Shown: positions 8,755-17,830 of the stretch, in pieces
Numbering within the stretch: the stretch's first letter is position 1
Layout of the letters: every line of letters starts with the position of its first letter
Assembly (NCBI GenBank): GCA_964485405.1
Contig: CAZAJG010000007.1
Span: 49,872 to 113,871, forward strand
Direction of reading: 5' to 3'
Origin: CAKZNE01 sp964485405
Lineage (GTDB): Bacteria > Bacteroidota > Bacteroidia > Flavobacteriales > Schleiferiaceae
Length of the DNA: 64,000 bases
Notes under the pieces: generated by a model
Databases searched by the model: none
Seen by the model: only the letters and a program-made list of their open reading frames with translations
What the model was told of the DNA's origin: nothing
Made by a program: the position numbers and the translations under genes

Positions 8755-9201
8755 TTAAATTTTTTTGATCATATCCACATGCCAGACCCCAAAGTCCGGG
8801 TAAGGTTCTGAAATGGTTTCAAAACCAAAACTGCTGTAGAACTCTTCTAGGTATACTTGTGCTTGAATTTTGAGCTTTTCCTCTTGTGCATAAACTTCCT
8901 TTCCTAATTCTACCGCTTTTGCAAAAACCTTCTTCCCATAAGCCGCTCTTCTGTGCTTAGGAGCTACCACAACTCTTCCAATAGAAGGTTCTGCGTAAAC
9001 CCCTCCGGGAGGCACAACTCTGGCATAAGCCACTAACTGATTGTCAACCGTGCCTATGATGTGATAGCTCGTTTGATCGTGATGGTCTAACTCTGCGTAG
9101 GCACAGTTTTGCTCAACTACAAAAACATCTGTTCTTAAAGCTAGGATGTTGTATAGCTCTGTAACAGTGAGTTCATCAAATTTTTTAATCTGTAGTTCCA
9201 T
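8755..9201 (-). CDS. elaA: GNAT family N-acetyltransferase, ElaA-like
   Basis: About 148 residues. The beginning KKFDELTVTELYNILALRTDVFVVEQNCAY and the following ELDHHDQTSYHI are characteristic of the ElaA branch of GNAT acetyltransferases; the acetyl-CoA loop is represented by RRAAYGKKVF. The substrate is not known for this branch. I prefer the ATG at 9201 over one at 9213 because a purine-rich GGGAGAAAGA lies just before it. A TATCTTCG sequence about 25 bases upstream may be its -7 element. It converges on paaE with only 11 bases between their ends. Confidence 0.9.
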   Translation of the reverse strand: MELQIKKFDELTVTELYNILALRTDVFVVEQNCAYAELDHHDQTSYHIIGTVDNQLVAYARVVPPGGVYAEPSIGRVVVAPKHRRAAYGKKVFAKAVELGKEVYAQEEKLKIQAQVYLEEFYSSFGFETISEPYPDFGVWHVDMIKKI

Positions 9202-9266
9202 TCTTTCTCCCATTTCAATACGAACGAAGATAATAACTGAGCTGAGTTTACAGTTAAACCCAAAAG

Positions 9267-9296
9267 AAAACGCCTGTTGAAATCAACAGGCGTTTT
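9267..9296 (-). terminator. Rho-independent terminator of the sigma-factor operon
   Basis: An almost perfect hairpin, AAAACGCCTGTTG / CAACAGGCGTTTT with a four-base loop, followed on the minus strand by a T-rich run. It sits 27 bases after the stop of the barrel gene that ends the ECF operon. The same inner sequence TTGAAATCAA appears in the tRNA-Cys terminator near 52.06 kb. Confidence 0.85.
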
Positions 9297-9322
9297 TAAA
9301 ATTCCGTTTTTTTTAAGTCGTC

Positions 9323-10657
9323 TTATAAAGTAAGTCCTATTGTTACACTTACCGCTTGCATATCCATTCCTAAGTCGCGATCTGCTTGAAAAAAGGTACT
9401 TAAATCGTATTTGGCTGTAATCTTCCAGCTCTCCCATCCAATCTGAGTCATTACTCCATAACGGAAAGGGTTCGTAAAAAAGTCGTTTTTCTCTATTGTT
9501 TCCACTCTAGAGCCTTCAAAATCGTTAAATTCTCTTTGTCTTCTAGAGGTTAAGCGAACACCTCCGTAACCCCCTATTCCAAAGGTAAAAGAGTCTTCTA
9601 TATTGCCCAGTTCAGATAGATCCAGCTGCAACATTAAAGGAATGTTGAAGTATACAATCTCAAACTTAGATTTGGCATAGCTATTTGCAGAATCGTTTAC
9701 AAAAGCAGCTCCTTGCTCTGGTGTTTCTTGTTTTACCAAGATATTATCTCCTCTTAAGCGGTAGTTATGCCAAGAAAACTCTCCTCCCCATTTTAAATAT
9801 ATTTTGCTGTAAGGAGAACCAAGTCTTGTTTTTCCTCCCATACCCAACTCAAAAGTGGTAGAGTTCCAAAACTCTTGCTCAGCAGATCCGTCCGTTACTT
9901 GATACTGACCGTCTTCCAAAAGTTGATTAAAACCAAAGTGAATATCAAAATAGGTTTCTGAACGATCTATTTCATCAATGTCAATATCGTTGTCGTCATC
10001 CCAGCCATCGTTATCGCTATTTCCTTTAAAATCTAAAGCAAAAGGACGATCCCCTTCTTCACCTTCCTCTATGGTTATTCCATCTTCAGAGATAACAATC
10101 TTTTGTTTCTTCTCTTTAGGTTGAGCGTCTCCGTCATCAAACAAGTCTCCTTCTGCTGGTGCATCTGGTATAGGCGGTAAAGCCGGGAATGGAGGAATTG
10201 TTCCTAAGCCATCTTCTTGCGCTTCTATTTGCTCTTCCCAGGCTTCCATTTTTGTTTCATACGCCTCTGCCCAAGCTTCCCATCTTTCCGCATAAGCTTC
10301 TCCCCAGGTTTCCATCAGCTCACCCATCACCTCTAAGCTTTCCTCTGTTCTATCATTAATCGCTTCACGCATTTCTTCTGCTTGCTCAGCGGTTATCTCT
10401 CCTGCTTTTTCTTGCTTATCTACTCGAGCAAGCATCTCGTTTTGTTGCTTTTGAATCTTTAGAGATTTTCCTACTACCTCGCTTATCATCTTATTCAAAT
10501 CTACTTCTGATAAAGACTGTAAGTCATCTGCTTCTAAAATGATGGTGTTACCACTCACTTCTATCTCTACAGAATCTTGCGCTGACGTATTGGGCTGTGC
10601 TAAAGCTACTCCACTAGCCACCAGAAAGGTAAATGCGCTATAAATTAATTTTTTCAT
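9323..10657 (-). CDS. Secreted protein: Trp-spaced helical repeats plus C-terminal outer-membrane beta-barrel
   Basis: 444 residues. A signal peptide (residues 1-20, ending VALAQ) is followed by a charged helical region and, at about 105-150, a run with Trp every seven or so residues (TWGEAYAERWEAWAEAYE and on). Then come a Pro-rich linker (PPFPALPPIPDAP), a very acidic stretch (DDDNDIDIDEIDR) and, from about 230, alternating strands typical of a PorT/OmpA-like porin-type barrel with final residues VSVTIGLTL. Last gene of an operon starting with an ECF sigma factor. I infer an envelope protein with a periplasmic coiled-coil extension; function unknown. Confidence 0.85.
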   Translation of the reverse strand: MKKLIYSAFTFLVASGVALAQPNTSAQDSVEIEVSGNTIILEADDLQSLSEVDLNKMISEVVGKSLKIQKQQNEMLARVDKQEKAGEITAEQAEEMREAINDRTEESLEVMGELMETWGEAYAERWEAWAEAYETKMEAWEEQIEAQEDGLGTIPPFPALPPIPDAPAEGDLFDDGDAQPKEKKQKIVISEDGITIEEGEEGDRPFALDFKGNSDNDGWDDDNDIDIDEIDRSETYFDIHFGFNQLLEDGQYQVTDGSAEQEFWNSTTFELGMGGKTRLGSPYSKIYLKWGGEFSWHNYRLRGDNILVKQETPEQGAAFVNDSANSYAKSKFEIVYFNIPLMLQLDLSELGNIEDSFTFGIGGYGGVRLTSRRQREFNDFEGSRVETIEKNDFFTNPFRYGVMTQIGWESWKITAKYDLSTFFQADRDLGMDMQAVSVTIGLTL

Positions 10658-10690
10658 AATACTGTGTTTTGTTCTCGTTTCCTTTTCTAT

Positions 10691-11179
10691 TTATTTTGAT
10701 TTCGGAGCCTCCGGTTTCTTTGGTGTTTCCGGCTCTTGTTTCATTGGTGGGGAAGGGAGTGCAGGAGGGGTCGCAAACTCTAAGTTTTCCATCTCTTTAG
10801 CAAACTCCTCTCCCCAGGCTTCCATTTCTTCTCCAAATCTTTCTCCCCATTCTGCCCAGGCTTCCATTTGAGGTTCGTTTTCTTCTGCCCATTCTTCAAT
10901 TCGGTCTGCAAAAGCCTCCATCCGGTCTTCAAATGCTTCCGCTTTTCTCTCTATATCAAGCGCTCTCGCTTCTTTTTGTTCTTCGGTAAGTTCTTGTCCT
11001 TTCTTTTTTATCTCATTCACCTTCACCTTCATATCCCGGGCAAACTTTTTCATCTCCTCCGTCATTTGATCCAGCTCTTTTTGCAGTTCAATTTGCTTCG
11101 GGTTCTCTTTTTCAGTTTCCGTTTGGGCATAAGTAAGCCCGCTCAGCGCTAATGCGCAGATTAATAATACTTTTTTCAT
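10691..11179 (-). CDS. Secreted acidic coiled-coil protein with Trp-spaced repeats
   Basis: 162 residues. A signal peptide (MKKVLLICALALSGLTYAQ) is followed by Lys/Glu-rich helix, then repeated units such as EAWAEWGERFGEEMEAWGEEF with Trp or Phe at heptad-like spacing, and a Pro/Lys tail (PPALPSPPMKQEPETPKKP). It has the same helix, Trp-repeat and Pro-rich order as the N-terminal half of the neighbouring barrel protein but no barrel. The two are probably paralogous in that part and may interact in the periplasm. I know no named family for it. Confidence 0.85.
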   Translation of the reverse strand: MKKVLLICALALSGLTYAQTETEKENPKQIELQKELDQMTEEMKKFARDMKVKVNEIKKKGQELTEEQKEARALDIERKAEAFEDRMEAFADRIEEWAEENEPQMEAWAEWGERFGEEMEAWGEEFAKEMENLEFATPPALPSPPMKQEPETPKKPEAPKSK

Positions 11180-11192
11180 CTGGTTTCTTGAT

Positions 11193-11954
11193 TTAGTTTT
11201 TAAACAATTTGTCGAAAGTGATTTCTAACTGAGGTTTTCCTTTTTTTGGTGTTTCTGGAAGCTCTAGAGGCTTACCATTTAATAGGTTTCCAAATTGAGT
11301 GTTGGCGTAAGCAAATACTCTTTCTTTAAATTTAGGACGTTCTGTTTCTTCTTCTTCTACCTTTTGATTATCTGCGTAAAAAGATTTCTCGGTTACTGGA
11401 ACTCTGTATTTTAATTTAATGCTCTTCGGTTTTGACTTGCTTTCTACTTTTAAGTCTTCTATCTGTAGTAAAGGCTCATCTCCATACAAACTTTCCTCAT
11501 CAGCCACTTTCAAATCGTTAGAAACTAGAATGGTAGAAGGGCCTTGTTTGCTTGGTGCTAGAGGCACAATCTTTCTTCTTTTACTCCCTTGTGTTTTAGT
11601 ATTATCCTTTTTGGGTTGTTTCGCTTTTGATTTTGGCTTTTCTTTCGTTTGTTCCTTTACTATTTTCTCTGGTTCAATATCTGTATTGGTAATGACTGTA
11701 GAAATTCCGTCTACCCCTTTCTCTGTGCTTAAATCGGTAACAACACCTTCGTTATTTACCATGTAAACCCAAGTAGATAGACCGATAAGTAAGGTTACTA
11801 CCGCTGCTCTCATAAAGTAAAAACCTCCTCGCCCGCTTTCCTCAGAAGCCGTTGCTTCTTCAATTTTTTCCCACACTTGAGGCGAAGGTTTCGTTTCTCT
11901 ATTCTCTAAACCCTTTCTAAAGAGTTCGTCTATGGGGTTGTTTTCCTTCTTCAT
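11193..11954 (-). CDS. Putative anti-sigma factor / single-pass membrane protein
   Basis: 253 residues. An N-terminal cytoplasmic part (NPIDELFRKGLENRETKPSPQVWEKIEEA, split here from a longer stretch) resembles the start of many Bacteroidota anti-sigma-like proteins. One membrane helix lies at about residues 47-63 (AAVVTLLIGLSTWVYMV), followed by a long Lys/Pro-rich periplasmic region. Its start overlaps the end of the ECF sigma gene by 4 bases, so the two are translationally coupled. The anti-sigma role is inferred from position and topology; no zinc-binding ZAS motif is seen. Confidence 0.8.
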   Translation of the reverse strand: MKKENNPIDELFRKGLENRETKPSPQVWEKIEEATASEESGRGGFYFMRAAVVTLLIGLSTWVYMVNNEGVVTDLSTEKGVDGISTVITNTDIEPEKIVKEQTKEKPKSKAKQPKKDNTKTQGSKRRKIVPLAPSKQGPSTILVSNDLKVADEESLYGDEPLLQIEDLKVESKSKPKSIKLKYRVPVTEKSFYADNQKVEEEETERPKFKERVFAYANTQFGNLLNGKPLELPETPKKGKPQLEITFDKLFKN

Positions 11955-12514
11955 GATTCCTTATATAAAAGTTGTCCTTGTTCTAGTTTGTTCTGCAAAT
12001 GTTTTCTGGCCTTACTCAACTGAGATTTAGATGTGTTATCTGAAATCCCCAGCATTTCGCCTATTTCTTTATGTCCGTAACCTTCAATTGCATAAAGGTT
12101 AAAAACCGTTTTATATCCTAGCGGAAGCTCATCGATCAATCGCATTAAATGATCTGCGTCAATTTGATCGCTTAAATTTTCATGCGAAAAGTGTCCATGA
12201 TTCTCTTCTTCAACCTCAACAAAAAGATTTTTTTGATATCGAATAAAGTTGAGTGACTCATTTACCATTATCCTTCTTATCCAGCCTCCTAGAGGTCCTT
12301 CTCCTGTATATTGGTCAATCTTATTGAACACTTTAATAAAAGCATTAGAAAGAACTTCCTCGGCATCTTCAATGGATTTCACATACCTTCTACACACTGT
12401 AAGCATCTGAGGAGAAAAACGCTCGTACACCTCTCTCTGCGCGCGGCTGTCTCCTCTGCGACATTGCTTTACAAGCTTTTGTTCTGATGTTGGTAGGCGT
12501 AACAGTATTCCCAT
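11951..12514 (-). CDS. RNA polymerase ECF sigma factor (sigma-70 family)
   Basis: 187 residues. The sigma-2 region spans about residues 24-90 (YVKSIEDAEEVLSNAFIKVFNKI, then WIRRIMVNESLNFIR) and the sigma-4 region about 125-180 (LPLGYKTVFNLYAIEGYGHKEIGEMLGIS, SKSQLSKARKHL). It is the first gene of an operon with a membrane protein and two secreted proteins, and probably drives that operon in response to envelope conditions. The upstream gap is shared with the divergent rnr gene. Confidence 0.93.
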   Translation of the reverse strand: MGILLRLPTSEQKLVKQCRRGDSRAQREVYERFSPQMLTVCRRYVKSIEDAEEVLSNAFIKVFNKIDQYTGEGPLGGWIRRIMVNESLNFIRYQKNLFVEVEEENHGHFSHENLSDQIDADHLMRLIDELPLGYKTVFNLYAIEGYGHKEIGEMLGISDNTSKSQLSKARKHLQNKLEQGQLLYKES

Positions 12515-12728
12515 TTTTTTATTTGCCGTGGTTATCTACTAGACAGGGCCAAAACAAAGATTAGTTGCCTCAACTTATAAAAAAAATTGAAATAATACCT
12601 AACTTATTGAAATACAGAGAGAAAAATTTTGGTTTTGTTTGCTCTTTCCCGAATCTTGCTTTTTGGAATAAACCATAACCTCATACATAAATAAAGTCCT
12701 ATTAATATTCAATAGACTGAGAATAAAC

Positions 12729-12736
12729 TACCTTTG
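12729..12736 (+). promoter_or_regulatory. Candidate -7 promoter element for rnr
   Basis: TACCTTTG fits TAnnTTTG and ends only 10 bases before the rnr ATG. If transcription starts about 5 bases after the element, the mRNA leader would be only a few bases long. Confidence 0.5.
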
Positions 12737-12746
12737 CGGCTAGAAT

Positions 12747-14879
12747 ATGAGTAAATTTAAATATAACAGGGGCAAAAGCCGACTGGTTAAATTGGATGGA
12801 AGAATACAAAGCATCCTAAAAAAAGAACCCCTGAAAAGTTTCAACTACAAGCAAATCTCTTCACTTCTTGGTATTAATGATCGCAACGAAAGACAGCGTG
12901 TGCTGCTTTTATTGCAAAACATGACGAAAGACGAAACGATTGAAGAGGCTGGTAGAGGCAAGTACAGATATAAACACAACGATAACTTTATTGTTGGTGT
13001 TGTTGATATGACCTCCAGAGGAGGCTACATAATTTCTGAAGAGCGAGAAAAGGACACCTATGTTTCGGTAAAAAACTTAGGAGGTGCATTGCATGGAGAT
13101 ACGGTTAAAGTATTGATGTATGCTCAAAAGAAAAATAAGAAGCCCGAAGGGCAGATTGTAGAGGTAATAAAAAGAGATAGAACAGAATTTGTTGGCGTAT
13201 TAGAGCTTTCTAAAAATCACGGTTTTGTGATTGCAGATAGCCGGAAAATGCCGGTGGATATCTACATTCCGAAAGAATCTTTAAATGGTGCTAAAGACGG
13301 CCAAAAGGTAATTGCTAAAATGACCGACTGGCCAAAAGAGGCCAATAGTCCGTTTGGCGAAATCTTAGAAGTGCTGGGTTTACCGGGAGATCATGATGTA
13401 GAGATGCATTCCATTTTAGCGGAATATGATCTTCCTCGTTCTTTTCCTGCAGATGTAGAGAAAGAAGCAGACAAGATCCCAGATCAGTTGGATGAAGCTG
13501 AAGTAGCGAAACGCAGAGATTTTAGAAACATTACCACTTTTACGATTGACCCGCATGATGCCAAAGACTTTGATGATGCCTTGTCCATACAAAAGCTGGA
13601 TAACGGAAATTGGGAAGTAGGGGTGCATATTGCTGACGTTACGCATTACATTGATGAAGAGAGTAAATTAGAAGAGGAAGCTGTAAAAAGAGCTACCTCC
13701 GTTTATTTAGTCGATCGTGTGGTTCCTATGCTTCCTGAAAAGCTTTCCAATAAAGTATGCTCTCTTCGTCCGAATGAAGAGAAATATACCTTCTCTGCTG
13801 TTTTTGAAATGACAGATGAAGCTGAAATCAAAAAGAAGTGGTTTGGAAGAACAGCTATCAATTCAGATAGACGTTTTACCTATCAAGAGGCACAGGATAT
13901 TATTGAAACCGGAAAGGGAGAGCTCTCAGATGAAGTTCTTCTATTGGATAAAATGGCTAAAATTCTTCGCTCCGAAAGAATGCAAGAAGGAGCCATTGCT
14001 TTTGATAGCATTGAGGTTAAATTCAACCTCAACGAGGAGGCAGAACCGGTAGGTGTATACTTTAAAGAAGCAAAAGACTCCAATCATCTAATTGAGGAGT
14101 TTATGCTGCTGGCTAATCGCAGCGTTGCGGAGTTTATTGGTATGGCCAAAGATGGAAAGCCGAGCGGAAAAACTTTTGTGTATCGAATCCACGACAATCC
14201 CGATCCGGATAAACTTTTTGACTTAAACAATTTTGTACGTCAATTTGGTTACTCCGTAAGCACCAAAAACACACGCAGTATTGCCCAAAGTATCAACAAG
14301 ATGCTCGGGCAAGTAAAAGGCAAGGGAGAAGCCAATATGATTGAAAAGCTTACCATACGAACAATGGCTAAAGCGGTGTATAGCACCAAAAACATTGGCC
14401 ATTATGGTTTAGCCTTTCCGTATTACAGTCACTTTACTTCTCCTATTAGAAGGTATCCGGATATGATGGTGCATCGTTTATTGCAACGTTATTTAGACGG
14501 TGGTAAAGATGCTAGTGCTGAGCTTTATGAAGATTTGTGTAAACATTCCTCAGAAAGGGAAAAACTAGCTACCGAGGCGGAAAGAGACTCTGTAAAGTAT
14601 ATGCAGGTTAAGTTTATGGAAAAGCACGTAGGGGAAGATTTTATGGGTGTTATTTCTGGAATTACCGAATGGGGCGTGTATGTAGAACTGAACGAAAGCA
14701 AGTGTGAAGGAATGATCCGCATAAGTGATTTTAAAGACGATTACTATCTATTCGATCAAAAAAATTACTGCATTGAAGGAGAAAGAAAGGGTAAAGTGTA
14801 TCAATTAGGCGATAGTTTAATGATACGCGTTAAGGGTGCTGATTTGGATAAAAAGCAGCTCGATTTTATTCCAATTTGA
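12747..14879 (+). CDS. rnr: Ribonuclease R
   Basis: A 710-residue 3'-to-5' exoribonuclease that degrades structured RNA. It has an N-terminal winged-helix part, cold-shock domains, and the RNB catalytic domain with TIDPHDAKDFDDALS (about residues 268-282), which carries the metal-binding aspartates. YSHFTSPIRRYPDMMVHR near residue 560 is another RNB signature, and an S1 domain closes the protein (about 625-705). The usual lysine-rich tail is absent and the protein ends at DFIPI, which is common in Bacteroidota. Monocistronic or followed weakly by the next gene (53-base gap). Confidence 0.96.
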   Translation: MSKFKYNRGKSRLVKLDGRIQSILKKEPLKSFNYKQISSLLGINDRNERQRVLLLLQNMTKDETIEEAGRGKYRYKHNDNFIVGVVDMTSRGGYIISEEREKDTYVSVKNLGGALHGDTVKVLMYAQKKNKKPEGQIVEVIKRDRTEFVGVLELSKNHGFVIADSRKMPVDIYIPKESLNGAKDGQKVIAKMTDWPKEANSPFGEILEVLGLPGDHDVEMHSILAEYDLPRSFPADVEKEADKIPDQLDEAEVAKRRDFRNITTFTIDPHDAKDFDDALSIQKLDNGNWEVGVHIADVTHYIDEESKLEEEAVKRATSVYLVDRVVPMLPEKLSNKVCSLRPNEEKYTFSAVFEMTDEAEIKKKWFGRTAINSDRRFTYQEAQDIIETGKGELSDEVLLLDKMAKILRSERMQEGAIAFDSIEVKFNLNEEAEPVGVYFKEAKDSNHLIEEFMLLANRSVAEFIGMAKDGKPSGKTFVYRIHDNPDPDKLFDLNNFVRQFGYSVSTKNTRSIAQSINKMLGQVKGKGEANMIEKLTIRTMAKAVYSTKNIGHYGLAFPYYSHFTSPIRRYPDMMVHRLLQRYLDGGKDASAELYEDLCKHSSEREKLATEAERDSVKYMQVKFMEKHVGEDFMGVISGITEWGVYVELNESKCEGMIRISDFKDDYYLFDQKNYCIEGERKGKVYQLGDSLMIRVKGADLDKKQLDFIPI

Positions 14880-14932
14880 AATTCTTTATTTTTATCCGTG
14901 ATATAAGTGATTAACCAAATTCAACTGAACAA

Positions 14933-15337
14933 ATGAAACGCAGCAGTTTAGAGACCATCGTACTTGTTTTAGGCATATCAATAATAGGGATAGCCCTGTT
15001 TATGATGTATGCTATGAGTTCCACTCCAAACTCTATTTTCATAACCAATTTGGTTTTCTCTTTGGGCTTTTTGATATACATCACCTACTCTATGATGTCT
15101 ACCAATAGTTTGAATAAAGAAATTAGAGGCCTTAACAATCATGTTAAGTCTCTTAAAGATTCTATTCTTCAGAAAGACCAAACCATCAAGGATCAAAAAG
15201 GGGAAATCTCTAACTTAAACGGAGAAATTACCCAGCAAAAGGATCAACTCTCTCATGCGGAGAGTACCATTCAAGACTTAAAAAACAAGATTACCGAGCT
15301 AGAATCTTCTTTGCCTGATTCTGAAGCTAAAGCTTAA
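14933..15337 (+). CDS. Small membrane protein with two helices and a C-terminal coiled coil
   Basis: 134 residues. Two transmembrane helices are at about residues 7-28 (TIVLVLGISIIGIALFMMYA) and 35-55, followed by a long Lys/Glu/Gln coiled coil (KDSILQKDQTIKDQKGEISN and on) to the end. The topology would place the coiled coil in the cytoplasm if both ends are inside. I do not recognise a family. It is 21 bases upstream of a LysE-type exporter gene and may be co-transcribed with it. Confidence 0.8.
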   Translation: MKRSSLETIVLVLGISIIGIALFMMYAMSSTPNSIFITNLVFSLGFLIYITYSMMSTNSLNKEIRGLNNHVKSLKDSILQKDQTIKDQKGEISNLNGEITQQKDQLSHAESTIQDLKNKITELESSLPDSEAKA

Positions 15338-15358
15338 ACTTACTTTCTACATTTTTTT

Positions 15359-15976
15359 ATGTTGGAAGCGCTCCTCTATGCTATTCCTTTAGGCATTACA
15401 CTAGGTTTTGCTGCCGGACCTGTTTTCTTTGTGGTTATAGAAACCAGCATATCCAAAAGTAAAACCGCTGCTTTTATGATTGACATAGGCGCGATTGCTG
15501 CTGACCTTCTTTTCATTCTGGTGGCTTTTTACAGCAGTCAATCCATTATTACTTATCTAGAAAGTAATGCTTGGATATCGCTTATTAGCGGGGTTGCTGT
15601 GAGCGCCTTTGGTTTATATTATTTACTGAAGTCTCAAGAGAAAAGACAGTTTCAAAAAAAAGTAGAGCTTCCCCGTAAACGCTATTTTGTGTTAAAGGGG
15701 TTTGCTCTAAATTTTATCAATATTGGTGTATTTTTTTATTGGCTTATTACTACAGTGGCCATAGGTTCCCAACTCAATCATAATCCCACTAAAATGTGGG
15801 TTTTTTATATCGCTACACTGGGCACTTATCTACTCATTGATATTTTCAAAATATATTTTGCCAATAAACTTCGCAAAAAGTTAAGCGGGGTTGTTCTTCA
15901 AAAAATTGAGAAGGGTATTGGTGTTATTCTCATCCTATTCGGAATTTTTGTAGCTGTACGAAACTATGTGATTTAA
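15359..15976 (+). CDS. LysE/RhtB family exporter
   Basis: 205 residues with six predicted membrane helices, close to the LysE family length. The N-terminal GITLGFAAGPVFFVVIETSISKSKTAAF matches the LysE GPxxxxVxxxxLxxGxxxg signature region. Such proteins export amino acids or related small molecules; the substrate cannot be told. It is convergent with the M1 peptidase gene, 3 bases between their ends. Confidence 0.88.
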   Translation: MLEALLYAIPLGITLGFAAGPVFFVVIETSISKSKTAAFMIDIGAIAADLLFILVAFYSSQSIITYLESNAWISLISGVAVSAFGLYYLLKSQEKRQFQKKVELPRKRYFVLKGFALNFINIGVFFYWLITTVAIGSQLNHNPTKMWVFYIATLGTYLLIDIFKIYFANKLRKKLSGVVLQKIEKGIGVILILFGIFVAVRNYVI

Positions 15977-15979
15977 GCT

Positions 15980-17818
15980 CTATTTCTCTTTTTCCACCCG
16001 CGGCCAAACATTATTCTCCCGATTAATATCTGCTGTCCACTCTCCTTTATCAATGGTTATTTTTTCAATATCCTTCTCCCTCAAGTCTACATATAAAGCA
16101 TAATCTGTGCTCGTCCAACTCCAAGGTTTGTTGGCAAGCAATAATCCTTCTTCTGTTTTATGGCCAAACATGGAAGTTAGAGGAATGTAATACGTTCTTT
16201 TTTGACCGTTTTTTAACTCTATATGAACCTCAACAGGCATAGGCATACCTCCTATTCTTTTCAATTGAATATTGGTTCCTGGTTTTTCTCTTTCTAATTC
16301 TCCTATCGCATAGTCGATGGGTTTGCTGGTATTCATCCAAAAATTAAGATACCAATCCAACTCTATATCACTCTCCTTTTCCACTACACGAATAAAATCC
16401 CATGGTTTTGGGTGTTTAAATTTCCAAATATCAAAATAGGTAAGCATAGACTTGTTGAAAGCTTCTTCTCCTACAATATATCTAAGCTGAGCTAAAAACA
16501 CCTGACCTCTTGAATAAGCAGAAATACCATAATTTCTATTCTTATCGTAATAATCTCCAGGGGTAGAAAGTGGCTCCATATCCGGTTGTTGAATCAAAAA
16601 GCTATGCGCACGATATGGTCCTTTGTGTGGGTTTTCCTCGTTTTTACTGAGCATTACATTTAAAATCTCTTCCTCCGCAAAAGAGGTGAAACCTTCATCC
16701 ATCCATGGGTATCTAAATTCGTTGCTAGCCAGCATTCCATAATACCAATTGTGAGCAGATTCATGCACCATTACTCCAATTAAGCCATTGAGTTTACCCG
16801 TTCCTTTTAACATGGTGCACATCGGGTACTCCATTCCTCCATCTCCCCCTTGTATTACGGAAAACTGAGGATACGCATAGGTTCCAAACCCTTGGTTCAT
16901 CAATTCAAAAAAGCGAACGGTAAATTTGGGTAGCTTTTCCCAGTTTTCTTGCCAGTCTCCTGGCAAGTAGAAAAAGTTAAGCTCCATGCCATTAGGTCCT
17001 TCGGTAGATGTTCGTATAAATTCTGGATCTGCAGCCCAGGCAAAGTCATGTACATTTTCTGCATGGAATTGCCAGCGGTGTTTTCCCGTTTTATTGGGTA
17101 TCAGTTGGTATGTTTTTATTCCATTCTTTTCTCCTGTTTCCCCCCATTTTCCAGCTTCATTTAGCAAGAGTCCGGTTCCTCCTAATTTGTATCTATGATC
17201 GATGGATATGTTAACATCAAAGGTTCCAAATACACCATAAAATTCACGAGCTATGTACGGTTCAGGATGCCAACCATCTTCATCGTATTCGGCTAATTTC
17301 GGATACCACTGAGTCATTGTATAATCTACTCCTTCGGCATTGTTTCTTCCGCTTCGTCTAATCTGAACCGGCACTTGACTGTTAAAAACCATATTAAAAG
17401 TAGTAGAGTCGCCCGGTGCTAGGGGTTCGTTTAATCTAGCTTTTAACAAGGTTTCATGAATGCTAAATTGAAGATCCGTTTCTCCTTGCTTAAGAGATTT
17501 AACTTTGTGGTATCCCACTTCCTTGGCCCTTAATTCTCTAATTCTACTCCCAATACGTTTATCTACATCCGCAATGTTTTTAGCACGCTCATCCATCATG
17601 CTTCCTGGCTGAAAAGCATTGAAATACAGATGATAGTATACTTTATGAATGGTATCAGGTGAATTGTTGATGTAAACCAGCTTTTGTTCTCCATCAAATT
17701 GATGCTTCTTTACATCAAAATCTATATCAATAGTATAGTGCACCTCTTGCTGCCAATAGTGGGCAGGCGTTTGCGCCATAGCTAAACATGGAGCCAATAA
17801 AAACAATAGTTTTTTCAT
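15980..17818 (-). CDS. M1 family metallopeptidase (aminopeptidase N-like), secreted
   Basis: 612 residues with a signal peptide (MKKLLFLLAPCLAMAQ). The zinc site is HESAH with the downstream Glu in WMDEGFTSFAEEE, the gluzincin pattern HExxH-18-E. The substrate-binding GxMEN motif appears as GGMEYP, which keeps the Met-Glu pair. The N-terminal beta domain (HYTIDIDFDVKKHQFDGEQ) fits M1 enzymes. It probably trims peptides in the periplasm or outside the cell. A metallo-hydrolase gene lies 12 bases upstream on the same strand. Confidence 0.93.
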   Translation of the reverse strand: MKKLLFLLAPCLAMAQTPAHYWQQEVHYTIDIDFDVKKHQFDGEQKLVYINNSPDTIHKVYYHLYFNAFQPGSMMDERAKNIADVDKRIGSRIRELRAKEVGYHKVKSLKQGETDLQFSIHETLLKARLNEPLAPGDSTTFNMVFNSQVPVQIRRSGRNNAEGVDYTMTQWYPKLAEYDEDGWHPEPYIAREFYGVFGTFDVNISIDHRYKLGGTGLLLNEAGKWGETGEKNGIKTYQLIPNKTGKHRWQFHAENVHDFAWAADPEFIRTSTEGPNGMELNFFYLPGDWQENWEKLPKFTVRFFELMNQGFGTYAYPQFSVIQGGDGGMEYPMCTMLKGTGKLNGLIGVMVHESAHNWYYGMLASNEFRYPWMDEGFTSFAEEEILNVMLSKNEENPHKGPYRAHSFLIQQPDMEPLSTPGDYYDKNRNYGISAYSRGQVFLAQLRYIVGEEAFNKSMLTYFDIWKFKHPKPWDFIRVVEKESDIELDWYLNFWMNTSKPIDYAIGELEREKPGTNIQLKRIGGMPMPVEVHIELKNGQKRTYYIPLTSMFGHKTEEGLLLANKPWSWTSTDYALYVDLREKDIEKITIDKGEWTADINRENNVWPRVEKEK

Positions 17819-17830
17819 TTGGGTAATTCT

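Noticed and set aside
9141..9437. A 98-codon open frame on the minus strand
   Set aside because: It crosses a strong terminator and overlaps the ends of two real genes; its sequence has no protein-like character.
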